From Intoshia linei (taxonomy: Eukaryota > Orthonectida > Rhopaluridae), in the NCBI GenBank assembly GCA_001642005.1, contig LWCA01000497.1, forward strand, positions 1-25,550: a DNA stretch of 25,550 nt, written 5' to 3'. This document shows positions 1 through 8,683 of this stretch, piece after piece. The notes below the pieces were generated by a model. That model did no database searches, was not told where the DNA came from, and saw only the letters and a list, made by a program, of their open reading frames with translations. The position numbers and the translations under genes were made by a program. How positions within the stretch are numbered: the stretch's first letter is position 1; each line of letters starts with the position of its first letter.

Positions 1-6
1 TCAGTT

Positions 7-32
7 TTTGGGGCACTTTTCAAAAAAGGTGC
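7..32. repeat. GC-rich hairpin
   Basis: A short perfect stem, GGGGCAC pairing with GTGCCCC across a 12-base A/T-rich loop, stands out from very A+T-rich surroundings. About 12 bases further on lies a 17-base string (GGTTATACTGTAAAAAT, from 44) that recurs exactly at about 11032 inside the cyclin gene's large intron. This suggests a fragment of a dispersed element, but its ends cannot be seen because the window begins here. Confidence 0.4.
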
Positions 33-290
33 CCCAACACGGGGTTATACTGTAAAAATAAACATTTATATTATAACTTATAATTTATAACGCGATAATT
101 GGGGATCGCAAATTGCCCTGAATAAAACTGAAAAATATAATAAAAGCTTTTCAGTAAAATAAATATTAGAGTAATGATAGGTATCTGTAATTTATATTCA
201 TTTTAGTGAATAACTAAAATTATAACAGAGGCAAAGAATAATTCACATTTTTCAACCATTTTTTGTCAAATTTAAATAAATTTCAGTGAC

Positions 291-508
291 ATGGCAGTCC
301 AGTGCACATTGAACCTAATTCAGAAATATCAAACTGATATCATCTATTTTATTAAAGAACCTAGTAATATAGTTCAATAGTTTATAATTTTTTAGATTAC
401 GCACCACCCTTTTGTCTCCAAAAAATAAATGCAAGAAAATTAAAATTTACTTTGTTTTATAATACCGCAATAATTTTCTATAATTTCATAGCAGCAATAT
501 ATGTATTG
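291..508 (+). CDS. Tentative two-exon reading frame, possibly a fatty-acid elongase-like fragment
   Basis: Not securely recognised. Exon 291-363 starts with ATG, and a 32-bp GT-AG intron (364-395) leads in frame to exon 396-508, after which GTAACA could be a donor; otherwise the frame stops at 524-526. The joined product begins MAVQCTLNLIQKY and ends in a hydrophobic stretch (FYNTAIIFYNFIAAIYVL, 18 residues). The intron size matches the confirmed short introns elsewhere in the window, and the stop codon in the unspliced exon frame falls inside the proposed intron. The order basic residues, then L-x-x-YN, then hydrophobic segment loosely recalls the start of ELO-type very-long-chain fatty acid elongases, but the upstream membrane segment and the catalytic HxxHH box are missing. 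It could be a chance frame or a truncated copy. Confidence 0.3.
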
Positions 509-563
509 GTAACAATTCTAAAATAATATTAATGGATTAATAATAATAACATAATACTGAAAA

Positions 564-735
564 GATTGATTAAAGATGGATTTTGCCTAGAAGGGTTGAA
601 AAATTTGGAATTTTCATAAAAGGTTGGTTAGCGGTGTATTTTTTCCAGAAGGGTTTAAAAATTGGGAATTTCCATAAAAATGTCTGTTAAAGGTGGATTC
701 AATTTAGAATTCAAAAATTTAGATTTTTCATATTA
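564..735. repeat. Degenerate tandem repeat, about 59-bp period, three units
   Basis: Units at about 564-622, 623-681 and 682-735 share the order GATGGATTTT / AGAAGGGTT / AAAAATTTGGAATTTTCATA with drift between copies. There is no coding potential. The rest of 527-1083 is A+T-rich DNA in which I see no gene. Confidence 0.55.
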
Positions 736-1083
736 TTTTATAAAAATAAGTAAATAATATGATTATATCTTTTTTTATATCCTATTTCATATTTTTCTGG
801 AGCTGGAATTATTTGTAGATTTGTAATAATAATAATATATAATTTATAAATTTAAACATACGATCCATAATTATAGCAAATATTCCTCTTTTCATTATGA
901 TATTTTCTTATAATATATAGAGTCATAGTATGATTACTAAATATATTTCCACAATACTGAAACTTGTGGAATTTTAGAAACAGCAATTCTAAATAGTAAT
1001 GAAATTTACTTTGTACAATACATCACAAATTATATTATTAAACTAGTGTATCCATTAGGGTGTCACACCCATCAAAGAATCAA

Positions 1084-1568
1084 GGGCAATTAGCACTACA
1101 AGTGTGTATTTTTAAAATAGAAAAACTAATTCGCAATCAAAAACATTTAACTCTATCTATTCGAGTTTCGTTTGTCATTTTAAATATCACTTTATAAATA
1201 TTATGGAGAAATTAAAACTTAACTTTATTTTAACGGAAATTGGCGTTTGAACTATTAAATGTGGTACCGAATTTATAATATTGTTCTCCATGTTTAGTTA
1301 TTCAGTTTATTTTTTTAAATTTGTTTCTAGCTCAATTTTTTGGGATTTCTTATATTATTATATTAGAACAATATTATAAAGTCGGTACCACGTTTATTAG
1401 TTCAAACGCCAATTTCCGTTAAAATATATTTAAGTTTTAATTTCTCCATAATATTTATAAAGTGATATTTAAAATGACAAACGAAACTCGAATAGATAGC
1501 GTTAAATGTTTTTGATTGCGAATTAGTTTTTCTATTTTAAAAATACACACTTGTAGTGCTAATTGCCC
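1084..1568. repeat. Long inverted repeat with two 204-bp arms (foldback element)
   Basis: The left arm (1084-1287) begins GGGCAATTAGCACTACAAGT. The right arm (1365-1568) is its near-perfect reverse complement, ending GTGCTAATTGCCC. Both arms span 204 bp and enclose a 77-bp loop. Only a few mismatches are visible, for example one arm reads CTCTATC where the other has the complement of GATAGC. No reading frame spans the structure. The flanks have no clean target-site duplication, although ATCAA on the left and ATCGAA on the right are similar. A foldback-type or miniature transposon is the simplest reading; the transcript would form a long dsRNA hairpin. Confidence 0.85.
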
Positions 1569-2041
1569 ATCGAATCCTAAAATTTTCCAAAAAAAGTGAA
1601 ACCCTAGTGTCCATAAGTACTTATTTTAACAAAAGTACGTATTTTTATAAGTACTAAATACGTACTCCATACATACCATAGATAATTTTAGTCAATATTT
1701 TACCTTTATCTTTATCTAAATTAGAGTACAATTAATATTATGAAATAAAAAAAATTACTTGAACATTGTTTCAAACTAAAATATCAGTATATATAATTTA
1801 TACAAATAGATGTAGTTTAATTCAAAATAACTAATAATTAAGTCTGTACTACAATGCATTGGACAATATCTATATTAAGGTGTTTACTTTTTTCTAAAAC
1901 AAAAAATCCAGGGTCGTACGGCATGAGAAATAAGTTAAAACTAATCTCTATGATTTTAGTTTTTTATATTATTGCAAAAACATGGGACTATTCAGCGTTT
2001 TATAATTACCAATTTAATTTGAAATTAACTTTATTTTGAGT
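1569..2041. other. Intergenic DNA, no gene seen
   Basis: A+T-rich sequence with short near-repeats around AGTACTTATTTT and AAGTACTAAATACGTACT (about 1615-1670). The one open frame here (1854-2039) has no domain, no codon-bias signal and no splice partners, so I do not call it a gene. Confidence 0.5.
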
Positions 2042-2226
2042 ATTACCGTATTTTTCGGAGTATAAAGCGCGATTAATTTTATTAAGAGATATCTATTAAA
2101 ATCTAAGAATGAAATGGTACAATATATTGTTAGAAAAAAATTTTCCCTTGCAATATCCTCATATAAGGCGCATTCCTAATTTTTCATGTAAAAGGGTGAG
2201 CCTTATACTCCGAAAAATACGGTAAT
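2042..2226. mobile_element. Miniature inverted-repeat element with 24-bp perfect terminal repeats
   Basis: The 185-bp element is bounded by ATTACCGTATTTTTCGGAGT (plus ATAA) at 2042-2065 and its exact complement at 2203-2226. Internal copies of a TATAAGGCGC-like motif occur near both ends and in the middle. It has no coding capacity. I do not assign a superfamily, because the target duplication is not clear on either side. It sits directly against the stop codon of the coding-looking fragment on the minus strand. Confidence 0.8.
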
Positions 2227-2227
2227 C

Positions 2228-2404
2228 TTAATTATTAAATTTATTATAATTTTTAAGATGATTAACAATGTCATTTAATAATTTATCATCAATATACTTG
2301 CCTGACGCCTTCTCATGAAGGTATTGGACTCTGTGTATTCCACGTTCGGCCACTTCATTTATTAGAGCAACATTCAATTGAGGTATTGAGGGGTAATTAT
2401 GTTT
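2228..2404 (-). pseudogene. Coding-looking C-terminal fragment, unrecognised
   Basis: On the minus strand 58 sense codons run from just after a TAA (2405-2407) to a TAA at 2228-2230. They encode hydrophilic, well-mixed sequence with segments LNVALINEVAERGIHRVQYL and LLNDIVNHLKNYNKF. Amino-acid composition is far more protein-like than other open frames in this A+T-rich DNA. No in-frame ATG exists, and no AG acceptor lies between the upstream stop and the AG just before TGGCCGAACG. It is therefore either a last exon starting at that AG, about 36 codons long, or a decayed gene or transposase piece. I cannot name the family. Confidence 0.3.
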
Positions 2405-2571
2405 TTATAAAAAATATAGACAACAATTGCATCTTTTTGGTAAATTACATGCTGATACACCCCTGATAAAGGCTTAAATATATTCTATTCTTACAGTAAA
2501 AGTTACAAAATATTTACAGTGTTGATTTTAAAATTATAAAAACTGGGATTATACATGTATTAATTATATAA

Positions 2572-2790
2572 TAGCCATGTCAAACTCAAATACGTGGCAG
2601 CCGCATTATCTGAAAACTTTTTAACGCAGTTTAGATCTGATAGGAACGATATACAATTTATTTTGGAATATTTACATTATACATTTAAATATTATAATAT
2701 ATATACTAATATATTATTATTATCATGCATATACAAAATCGCGGCGGGCCGCATTTAAATTTGAAAATGGTTGCAAGTTTGACATGGCTA
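2572..2790. mobile_element. Miniature inverted-repeat element, 15-bp perfect ends
   Basis: The ends TAGCCATGTCAAACT (2572-2586) and AGTTTGACATGGCTA (2776-2790) are exact complements over a 219-bp element. Just inside each end lies a short GC-rich patch (GCAGCCGCATT near 2598, GCGGGCCGCATTT near 2743), which stands out from the rest and recalls hAT-type subterminal sequence. No clear 8-bp duplication is visible, so the superfamily is uncertain. No coding sequence. Confidence 0.65.
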
Positions 2791-3463
2791 AATATGACAC
2801 TTGACATGGAAGTAAAATTAAAATTAATCAATTTATTTCATTTTCACGTCATTGGCAAAGCCACACATTTTTAAGCAATGCAATGCGAAAAAAAATAAAT
2901 GAATGATTAATAATAAATCAACTTAAGTAAAATGTACCAATATAGGAAAAATTAAACAGAACACAAAATAAACATTTACATTTGTAATGTATTAGTCTCA
3001 TAAAGAAATCTATAATATAAAAATTACTAGTATGGAGGTATTTTAGTATTGATAGATAATGAATTCATGTTCCATATACAAAAAATGATCAATAAACATT
3101 TATTTGTCATTTGATTAAATAGTGTCAATTAGAATTTAAATATTGTAATTCAATTAATGGTTCTATTGCGTTTAATTTTAATTGTTTATAAATTTGTTTT
3201 GATGTTGTTAATTTGTTTTTTATTTATTTTGAAAATTTATATAATAGTCATATTACAACGGAGACGGAAGCCTTTTTGTAGTGACGGCTATGATTTTGGA
3301 TTAGCGGTTGGATTTAGAAATTTCTTTAAACCGCGAATTCTTAACCACGGGGTCACCAAAAATATTTTTGGGTCGCGTAATTTTATTCAAAATTTTTAAG
3401 TTATTTTAACAAAAATCTATATTATTATTTATGTTATGTTATTATTACTGAAATTATATTATA
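2791..3463. other. Intergenic DNA, no gene seen
   Basis: A 3157-3399 open frame is present but is leucine/isoleucine-rich from base composition and its second half reads through GC-rich sequence (AACCACGGGGTCACC and TTTTTGGGTCGCG, about 3342-3376) that looks like the decayed end of a hAT element. I see no splice-site framework or conserved motif. Confidence 0.45.
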
Positions 3464-3840
3464 ACTAGGTTGACTGTTATGTACTACGTACAAACAGCAC
3501 CTAGCTCTGCCGAGGGCACATTTTTATTATACCAAAAAAATAAATTCAAGTTGAAAATCTAACTTAAAAATCATGCTATTCACTATTATCAATCCTTTAA
3601 AGGAGTGGTTACCAAATTTGTTTCAGGTAAACCATCATATCACATTACTTTTTACTTTAAAGTGAATTATTCCATCTTAAATTTTTTGTTTGTTAATATT
3701 TGCGTAAAGAATTTTAAAAACAATTGTTATCCCATTTTTTTAATTTATTAGACGAATGTGTGTATAATATTAAAAATAAAGTGAAAACAGTCCAATCCTA
3801 AAAATTGTCATAAACAGCATAAATTCCAGAAAAAATTAAA
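3464..3840 (+). repeat. Dispersed repeat module, copy A
   Basis: Begins ACTAGGTTGACTGTTATGTA and contains CTACGTACAAACAGC and a GCCGAGGGCACATTTTTATT motif. A second copy lies reversed at about 23050-23416 and shares almost the whole length. A third shares the first 140 bp at 25047-25184, and a decayed start is at 12351-12415. After a TTTAAAG the sequence runs into GAGTGGTTACCAAAT, a hAT-like terminal sequence that is CAGTGGTT in the third copy. The module has no coding frame. It is most likely a non-autonomous DNA transposon, or two elements that travel together. Confidence 0.75.
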
Positions 3841-3977
3841 GTATAAAAATCTATTTAATAATTTTCAATGTGATGATATATATATATTCAGGACCAATTT
3901 AATAAATACTTAAAAATACCAATTATGTATCAATAATTAAAGGAATATAATAAATTAAAAAAATGGGATAACAATTG
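3721..3977. repeat. 30-bp perfect inverted repeat inside repeat copy A
   Basis: CAATTGTTATCCCATTTTTT plus ten more bases (3721-3750) is exactly complementary to 3948-3977, enclosing 197 bp. The left arm is also present in degenerate form in repeat copy B (near 23150), so the left arm belongs to the dispersed family. The right arm abuts, two bases later, another inverted repeat starting at 3979. This suggests nested elements or an inversion of the family's own terminus. Confidence 0.75.
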
Positions 3978-3978
3978 T

Positions 3979-4415
3979 GGTAATCTAAAAAACGGCACAC
4001 ATTTATAATTACGTACCTATCATAAGTAATCTTAATCTTAATTTAGTTAAATTAATCATAATAATAATTAGGTTAATCTTATGCAATGTAAATACAAATG
4101 TATTGATATGGTCACAAGTAGAACTTGAGATAAAATTTACGGAATGAGTATATTATAAAGGATCTGCAAAGTATGTTATCATTTATTAGTAAATTACAGA
4201 AAACATCTTATGTTATAAGTTTTAAGACAATTAAGTATGGTAGCTTTTTGTAATAGGGTTTGTAGGTAAAAAATTAATTTTAATATTTCAATAATAATTA
4301 TTATATAAAGTATTTCGTAAGATTAACCTAATTATTATTATGATTAATTTAACTAAATTAAGATTACTTATGATAAGTACGTAATTATAAATGTGTGCCG
4401 TTTTTGTAGATTACC
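3979..4415. repeat. Inverted repeat with about 100-bp arms
   Basis: The left arm 3979-4081 starts GGTAATCTAAAAAACGGCAC and includes TAATTACGTACCTATCATAA. The right arm 4318-4415 is its complement with a few small indels, including loss of one repeated CTTAAT block, and ends GTGTGCCGTTTTTGTAGATT. The 236-bp loop has no gene. This is a foldback or miniature transposon, more diverged between arms than the one at 1084-1568. Confidence 0.8.
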
Positions 4416-5305
4416 ATACACAAGACCAGTGGTCTTGGACCACTCATAATATAACATTATATCATCAATGATGATTCATCATAACATTCTAGTAAATATA
4501 GTTATATTTTAGTTTTTGTATAACATTATTGTATGAAATTTTTAAAATAGCAAGCTCTTCCTTAAATTTGAATGTAATTTATATAATTTTTTTGCATTGT
4601 CATCTTTTATCAATTACTCAACTTTATCCGCCTTGGACCTAATCTATTAAATTTTGGAACATCCCTACATTGTACATATAAATCAATGTAAATATTAACT
4701 CATTTCTCATTAAATATTGATAACAAACTATATCAAGACAATAAGAAAAACTTTTCAATTACAGCACAATGAAATTAATTTAAGATAAAAAACCGATATG
4801 AACAAAAAAATGAAATATATCAAACTAAAACCAATTAACAAAAGGTCGAAGAAATCCATTTTAATTAATGAATGATTTATTAAAAATTAGATTAATCCAT
4901 ATAATACATAACAGGTGTAAATATAAATAAAAAATAAATAAAAATTAAAGTAAATACACAATTCAAATTAAATTAAAAATTAAGGTCAAAATAAATAGAA
5001 CGTGTTCATAAGAAAGTAACAACATAATTATTTAAATTTGTGTAGCAAACTAATTTTCAATAAATAAATCTCATACCAAAAATGACACAGATTCCACTGT
5101 CTCGATCTAAATACCCACTAGATCAACGTACCCAAACAAAAATATTATTATTATTTATGCTATAAGAAAGTATTGTTAAATTTGTCGTTAGGTTAATAAT
5201 TAAAAATGTCAATAAATACAAAATTTTCAACTAAGCTCTAGTAAACTGCATTAAATATACCAACATATATTATACTTGCTAGAAAGATTTATATAAAAAG
5301 TTAAA
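4416..5305. other. Intergenic region upstream of the membrane-protein gene
   Basis: No gene is visible on either strand. A short palindrome (GACCAGTGGTCTTGGACCAC, about 4425) lies at the left. The stretch about 4550-4680 is a diverged copy of a repeat also present near 7515-7640. The promoter of the following gene must lie at the right end, but no TATA box can be singled out in such A+T-rich sequence. Confidence 0.4.
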
Positions 5306-6872
5306 ATGAAAGTTTTAAATTTTTGTACATTAATAATACTAATAATGGACATATACACAGGTAATATAAACTGTGATTTTAAAATATGCAATAATATATT
5401 AATTGATAGAATCTTTTGGAAATGAAATTTTACCAAGTCGCCTGGGCTTGGAAGGGCGCGGTTGCGTAGTCATTCCTAAGGAATCTAAATTAAGAAAAGG
5501 AATTTTATTTGCATTTCGTGCCTTTTTTCATGCTTCAACGCTTGTTCGATTTCAAGTTTGGAGACTTTTACAAAACGAAAGCTCTTCCAAAGTTATGAAA
5601 ATGAAACTTATGCATGAATACTCTTTTACTTCAATTTACACGGGTGCTAGGGATGATGTAATTTAATTTTCCATATTTTCAATTATATATTATTAAAATG
5701 TGTACATTTAGTACTATATTCAAGATAATTGTCCCCTAGTAACTGATAATGATTATGTGGGAATGTACTTTGATGAATCCCCTGCCGCTGTCTCTTACAT
5801 GATAAATTTCAATGTAACCAATACAATCATGAAATATCAGAGCGAACCTTATAGAATTGGAACAATAGTTGATTTTGACAATTTAGAATATCCCTACATA
5901 TTTTCAATGTTGGCTTACGTGGATACAGGTTTAATTATAAACCATCTATACAAATTGTATTATACAATTATGAAAATAATTTTTTTTGTACAAGGAATGT
6001 TTTGAAAGGTCAATGAACCAGTTTAGATTAATAAAAAATATAATAAAATAATACACATTGGAATAAAAGAAATTTTATATCAAATGTTCTTATACAATTA
6101 GGTGATTCCAACGGTCTCAGACGAGGCTTTGAGCGAATATTAATAATTTTTTCGTTATTAAATAGTGCATGGCCTCTTAATTAATTCTACTGAAATAAAG
6201 GATAGTGAAACCCCAGGTAGACTAAATTGACAATTAAAAAGAAAATTATAAAATAAAACCATCTAATGTTTCAAATTACATCTTAATTAATAATTAAATA
6301 CTCACGTGATCCATTAAAAATTAAAAATTGAAGATTTGAGAATTTTACGTTAAATTAAATATACCTTATCAAATAATATATAGATATAAATAAATATTCA
6401 ATCAGCAATGGATTTGCAAAATGTGATGAAAATTTTAAAATCGAATTATCGAGTCAATTAGTGGAAGATTGGTATAGATTTGTTGTTGATTTGGCAAAAT
6501 TGGACAAGACGTTATTAAAATCCGAAGTAAAAATATATAAAACTAACCTAAAAATAAAATAATGGAAAATCTTCTCAAAATAATTGTTGAAAATGAGAAA
6601 AATATTGATTTATAGAAATAAAACAAAAAAGATTTCCATCCATTTACATGTTACCTATATTAAAAATAAGTTTTTTTTAGAATTTAAAAGTTTCATCTAC
6701 TAAAGAAATAATTGCACCGTCATCAATATGGACTATACTATCGAGCAAATATTTTATAATTGGAATATTGATTTGGTTAATAATCTTGACATTAATTGTA
6801 TTCACAATAATATGCAAACTGTCATGTAGTTCAGTACGGTCACTATCAAAAAACACAGAACAAAGATTTTAA
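5306..6872 (+). CDS. Type I single-pass membrane protein with an unrecognised ectodomain, six exons, 301 aa
   Basis: Exons 5306-5360, 5410-5657, 5712-5928, 6166-6216, 6384-6526 and 6681-6872 join in frame through GT-AG introns (49, 54, 237, 167 and 154 bp). The ATG opens a signal peptide (MKVLNFCTLIILIMDIYTG, cut near residue 19). The ectodomain (about 20-255) has motifs VRFQVWRLL and DNCPLVTDNDYVGMYFDESP, three cysteines, and N-glycosylation sequons NES, NVT and NST. A membrane segment (IGILIWLIILTLIVFTIIC) precedes a short basic-serine tail ending KNTEQRF. The FQVWR...GDxxGxYF order recalls a beta-sandwich segment found in animal extracellular proteins, but I cannot name it. AATAAA at 6910-6915 is a likely poly(A) signal. 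Exons 1-3, 5 and 6 are firm; exon 4 is chosen because it keeps phase, and a 12-nt microexon at 6102-6113 is possible. Confidence 0.75.
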
Positions 6873-7179
6873 ATATTTCCATGTAATTTTGTCACGATAT
6901 ACTAATTTTAATAAATATCTAAATCATGGATTTATAATAAATTTTATTGGGTTATTTATTTTAGGAAAAAAATTATTTTTTAAATTGATTTTATAATTTC
7001 CTTATATGTTAGTAATGTAACATTACTTTAAACCAGTTATTGTCAAACTGTGCAGTAAAAAGAAGGTTGGCTTGCCGCGAAAAAAATTAATATTTTAAAA
7101 TAAATTTATGATTACTTTGATCATGTTCATTTTCATTATGGTTAATTTGATCAGTGATCATGATACTTATATTTTTACT
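6873..7179. other. 3' flank, possible decayed hAT end
   Basis: No gene. CAGTTATTGTCAAACTGTGC near 7036, followed by GGCTTGCCGCG, looks like the left end of a hAT element that might enclose the repeat array to its right, but I find no matching right end. Confidence 0.35.
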
Positions 7180-7514
7180 AAAAATCCACTTTTACAAACC
7201 CCTAAGGGAATAATTCCAGTTTTACCAACCAAAATTATATTAAATTAATAAACAAGAGCAAAAAATTTTCCAAAATCATTTTTTTTCAGTGTAGACATAA
7301 ACTGTCATGCGTGACTTTATCCATTCTGGCACCATAAAATTTCCAAAAAAACTACTTAAATCGAATCATTTTTAATAAAACTAAAAATTTACCAACCCTT
7401 AATAGAAAATTCCTGTTTTACCAAACATTAAGGGAAAAACTCAGTTTTAACAATGCTTTAGGAAAAAATCGGGTTTTACCAACACTATCTTTAAAATCGC
7501 AAGCGTATCCGCAA

Positions 7515-7640
7515 ATTTTTATCTAATTTAAATAATTTTTTTTTGTGTTGTCATTTTTGATTAACTACTCCGCTTTTTCCAATCCTGCACTTAATTTTTA
7601 AAGTTTTGTCACACCCCTAACCTGAGATCCGTGGCATACA
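7515..7640. repeat. Dispersed repeat copy (with diverged copies near 4550-4680 and 12590-12680)
   Basis: The run TTAACTACTCCGCTTTTTCC followed by AATCCTGCACTTAATTTTTAA resembles CAATTACTCAACTTTATCCG around 4610 and CTAACTACTCCGTCTTTCAA around 12615. The copies differ by many substitutions. I judged similarity by eye and cannot define the element's ends. Confidence 0.35.
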
Positions 7641-8014
7641 AATAAAATGTAGAATAGCTATTTCTAGGCAATGAAATTTGTCAATAATATGTTGTTGTTA
7701 CTTAATCGTATAAAAATTTTTATCAACTTTTGTTTATTTTTATAGGAGAATTTTTAATATTGATTACAGAGTTTCCATATTCTAGAATCTATAATTTGTA
7801 TTTTAATTTATTAATTTAACCCAGTAATTTATCACAAAACCTAAACAACCGCCCATTATTATTTCAAAAATCCCACTTTTATCCCACCATTAATAAAGTG
7901 TAACTAAAAATACCATTTCAAGCCCTCGGGAAAAATAACTTTTACCGATATTTTTTTCAAAAATCCAATTTTACCAAACCACAAAATAAAAAATCCAATT
8001 TTATCAACCCTTAA

Positions 8015-8230
8015 CCCTTTCACTGTCTGATACTATTTTATGATGCATCACCACACGTCTGGAATTTATGTTTTAATTTAAACTTGTATTATTTTTAAAT
8101 TACCTATGTGAAAATGTATGAAAATAAAAGAATAAAGTGTTTCAAAATTATGCTGTGTATATCATAGAATACACTGACGTTTGAAGTGAAATTGCTGTGT
8201 ATAGTATAGAATACACAGACAGTGAAAGGG
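8015..8230. mobile_element. piggyBac-like miniature element (216 bp) flanked by TTAA
   Basis: TTAA at 8011-8014 and 8231-8234 flank perfect terminal inverted repeats CCCTTTCACTGTCTG (left) and CAGACAGTGAAAGGG (right). TTAA target choice and CCC/GGG termini are the hallmarks of piggyBac transposons. The element is far too short to encode a transposase. It carries two subterminal direct repeats, GCTGTGTATATCATAGAATA (about 8152) and GCTGTGTATAGTATAGAATA (about 8192), each followed by CAC. Removing it and one TTAA restores an uninterrupted unit of the surrounding array (CAACCC-TTAA-GGGAAA), so it inserted after the array formed. Confidence 0.93.
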
Positions 8231-8683
8231 TTAAGGGAAAAATCCACTTTTTCCAATATTATTTTGAAAAACAGCATTTTACTAAATCATATGATGGAAC
8301 AACCTTTAATTTTTTCTTTTATTTTATTAAATAGTTTCCAGACGTTTGGAATTATTTCAAAGCCTAGATTACCGTTACAGTATTATTTAAAATCCTAATT
8401 TTAACTAACCAATAATAAAATTTTAAAAAAAATACAATTTTAAACCCTCCAGGAACAATCGAATTGTACAGATTTTTTTTTGAAAACACGATTTCACGAA
8501 AAATAAATTTTCATTTATGTAAATTGTAACATTAACACTATTGAACATTACTTATAAATCAGGATTCTTAACAATTGTAGTCTCGTAAGAATCCAGAGAA
8601 AATGCCAAAATTGACAATAAAACAAATTTAAAAAATAAAATAAAACATTTTATATATATAAATAGTTAACAAAATTACATGGA

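Larger units (their letters stand above)
7180..8470. repeat. Degenerate array of an about 30-bp unit (AAAATCC..TTTTACCAACCCTTAAGGG)
   Basis: Many drifting copies of a unit reading roughly AAAATCCAATTTTACCAACC then CTTAAGGG occur, for example near 7185, 7215, 7405, 7440, 7960, 7990, 8235 and 8420. The same unit occurs inside the hAT element at 9524-9883, and in reverse orientation inside the hAT element at 14812-15479. The array is therefore probably the interior of a larger hAT-family element rather than an independent satellite. A piggyBac-like insertion interrupts it at 8015-8230. No gene is present. Confidence 0.7.

Noticed and set aside
999-1047. Short string KFTLYNTSQIILLN resembling the tentative elongase-like exon at 396-508
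   Set aside because: Only about 14 codons, with no splice framework; similarity at this length in A+T-rich DNA can be chance.
1854-2039. Open frame of 61 codons on the plus strand
   Set aside because: Composition follows the A+T-rich background, there is no motif, and no splice partners or conserved family are apparent.
3157-3399. Open frame of 80 codons resembling a membrane protein
   Set aside because: The hydrophobic half arises from T-rich DNA, and the second half reads through what looks like a decayed hAT end.
5251-5436. Minus-strand open frame
   Set aside because: It lies antisense to the signal-peptide exon and first intron of the membrane-protein gene and has no features of its own.
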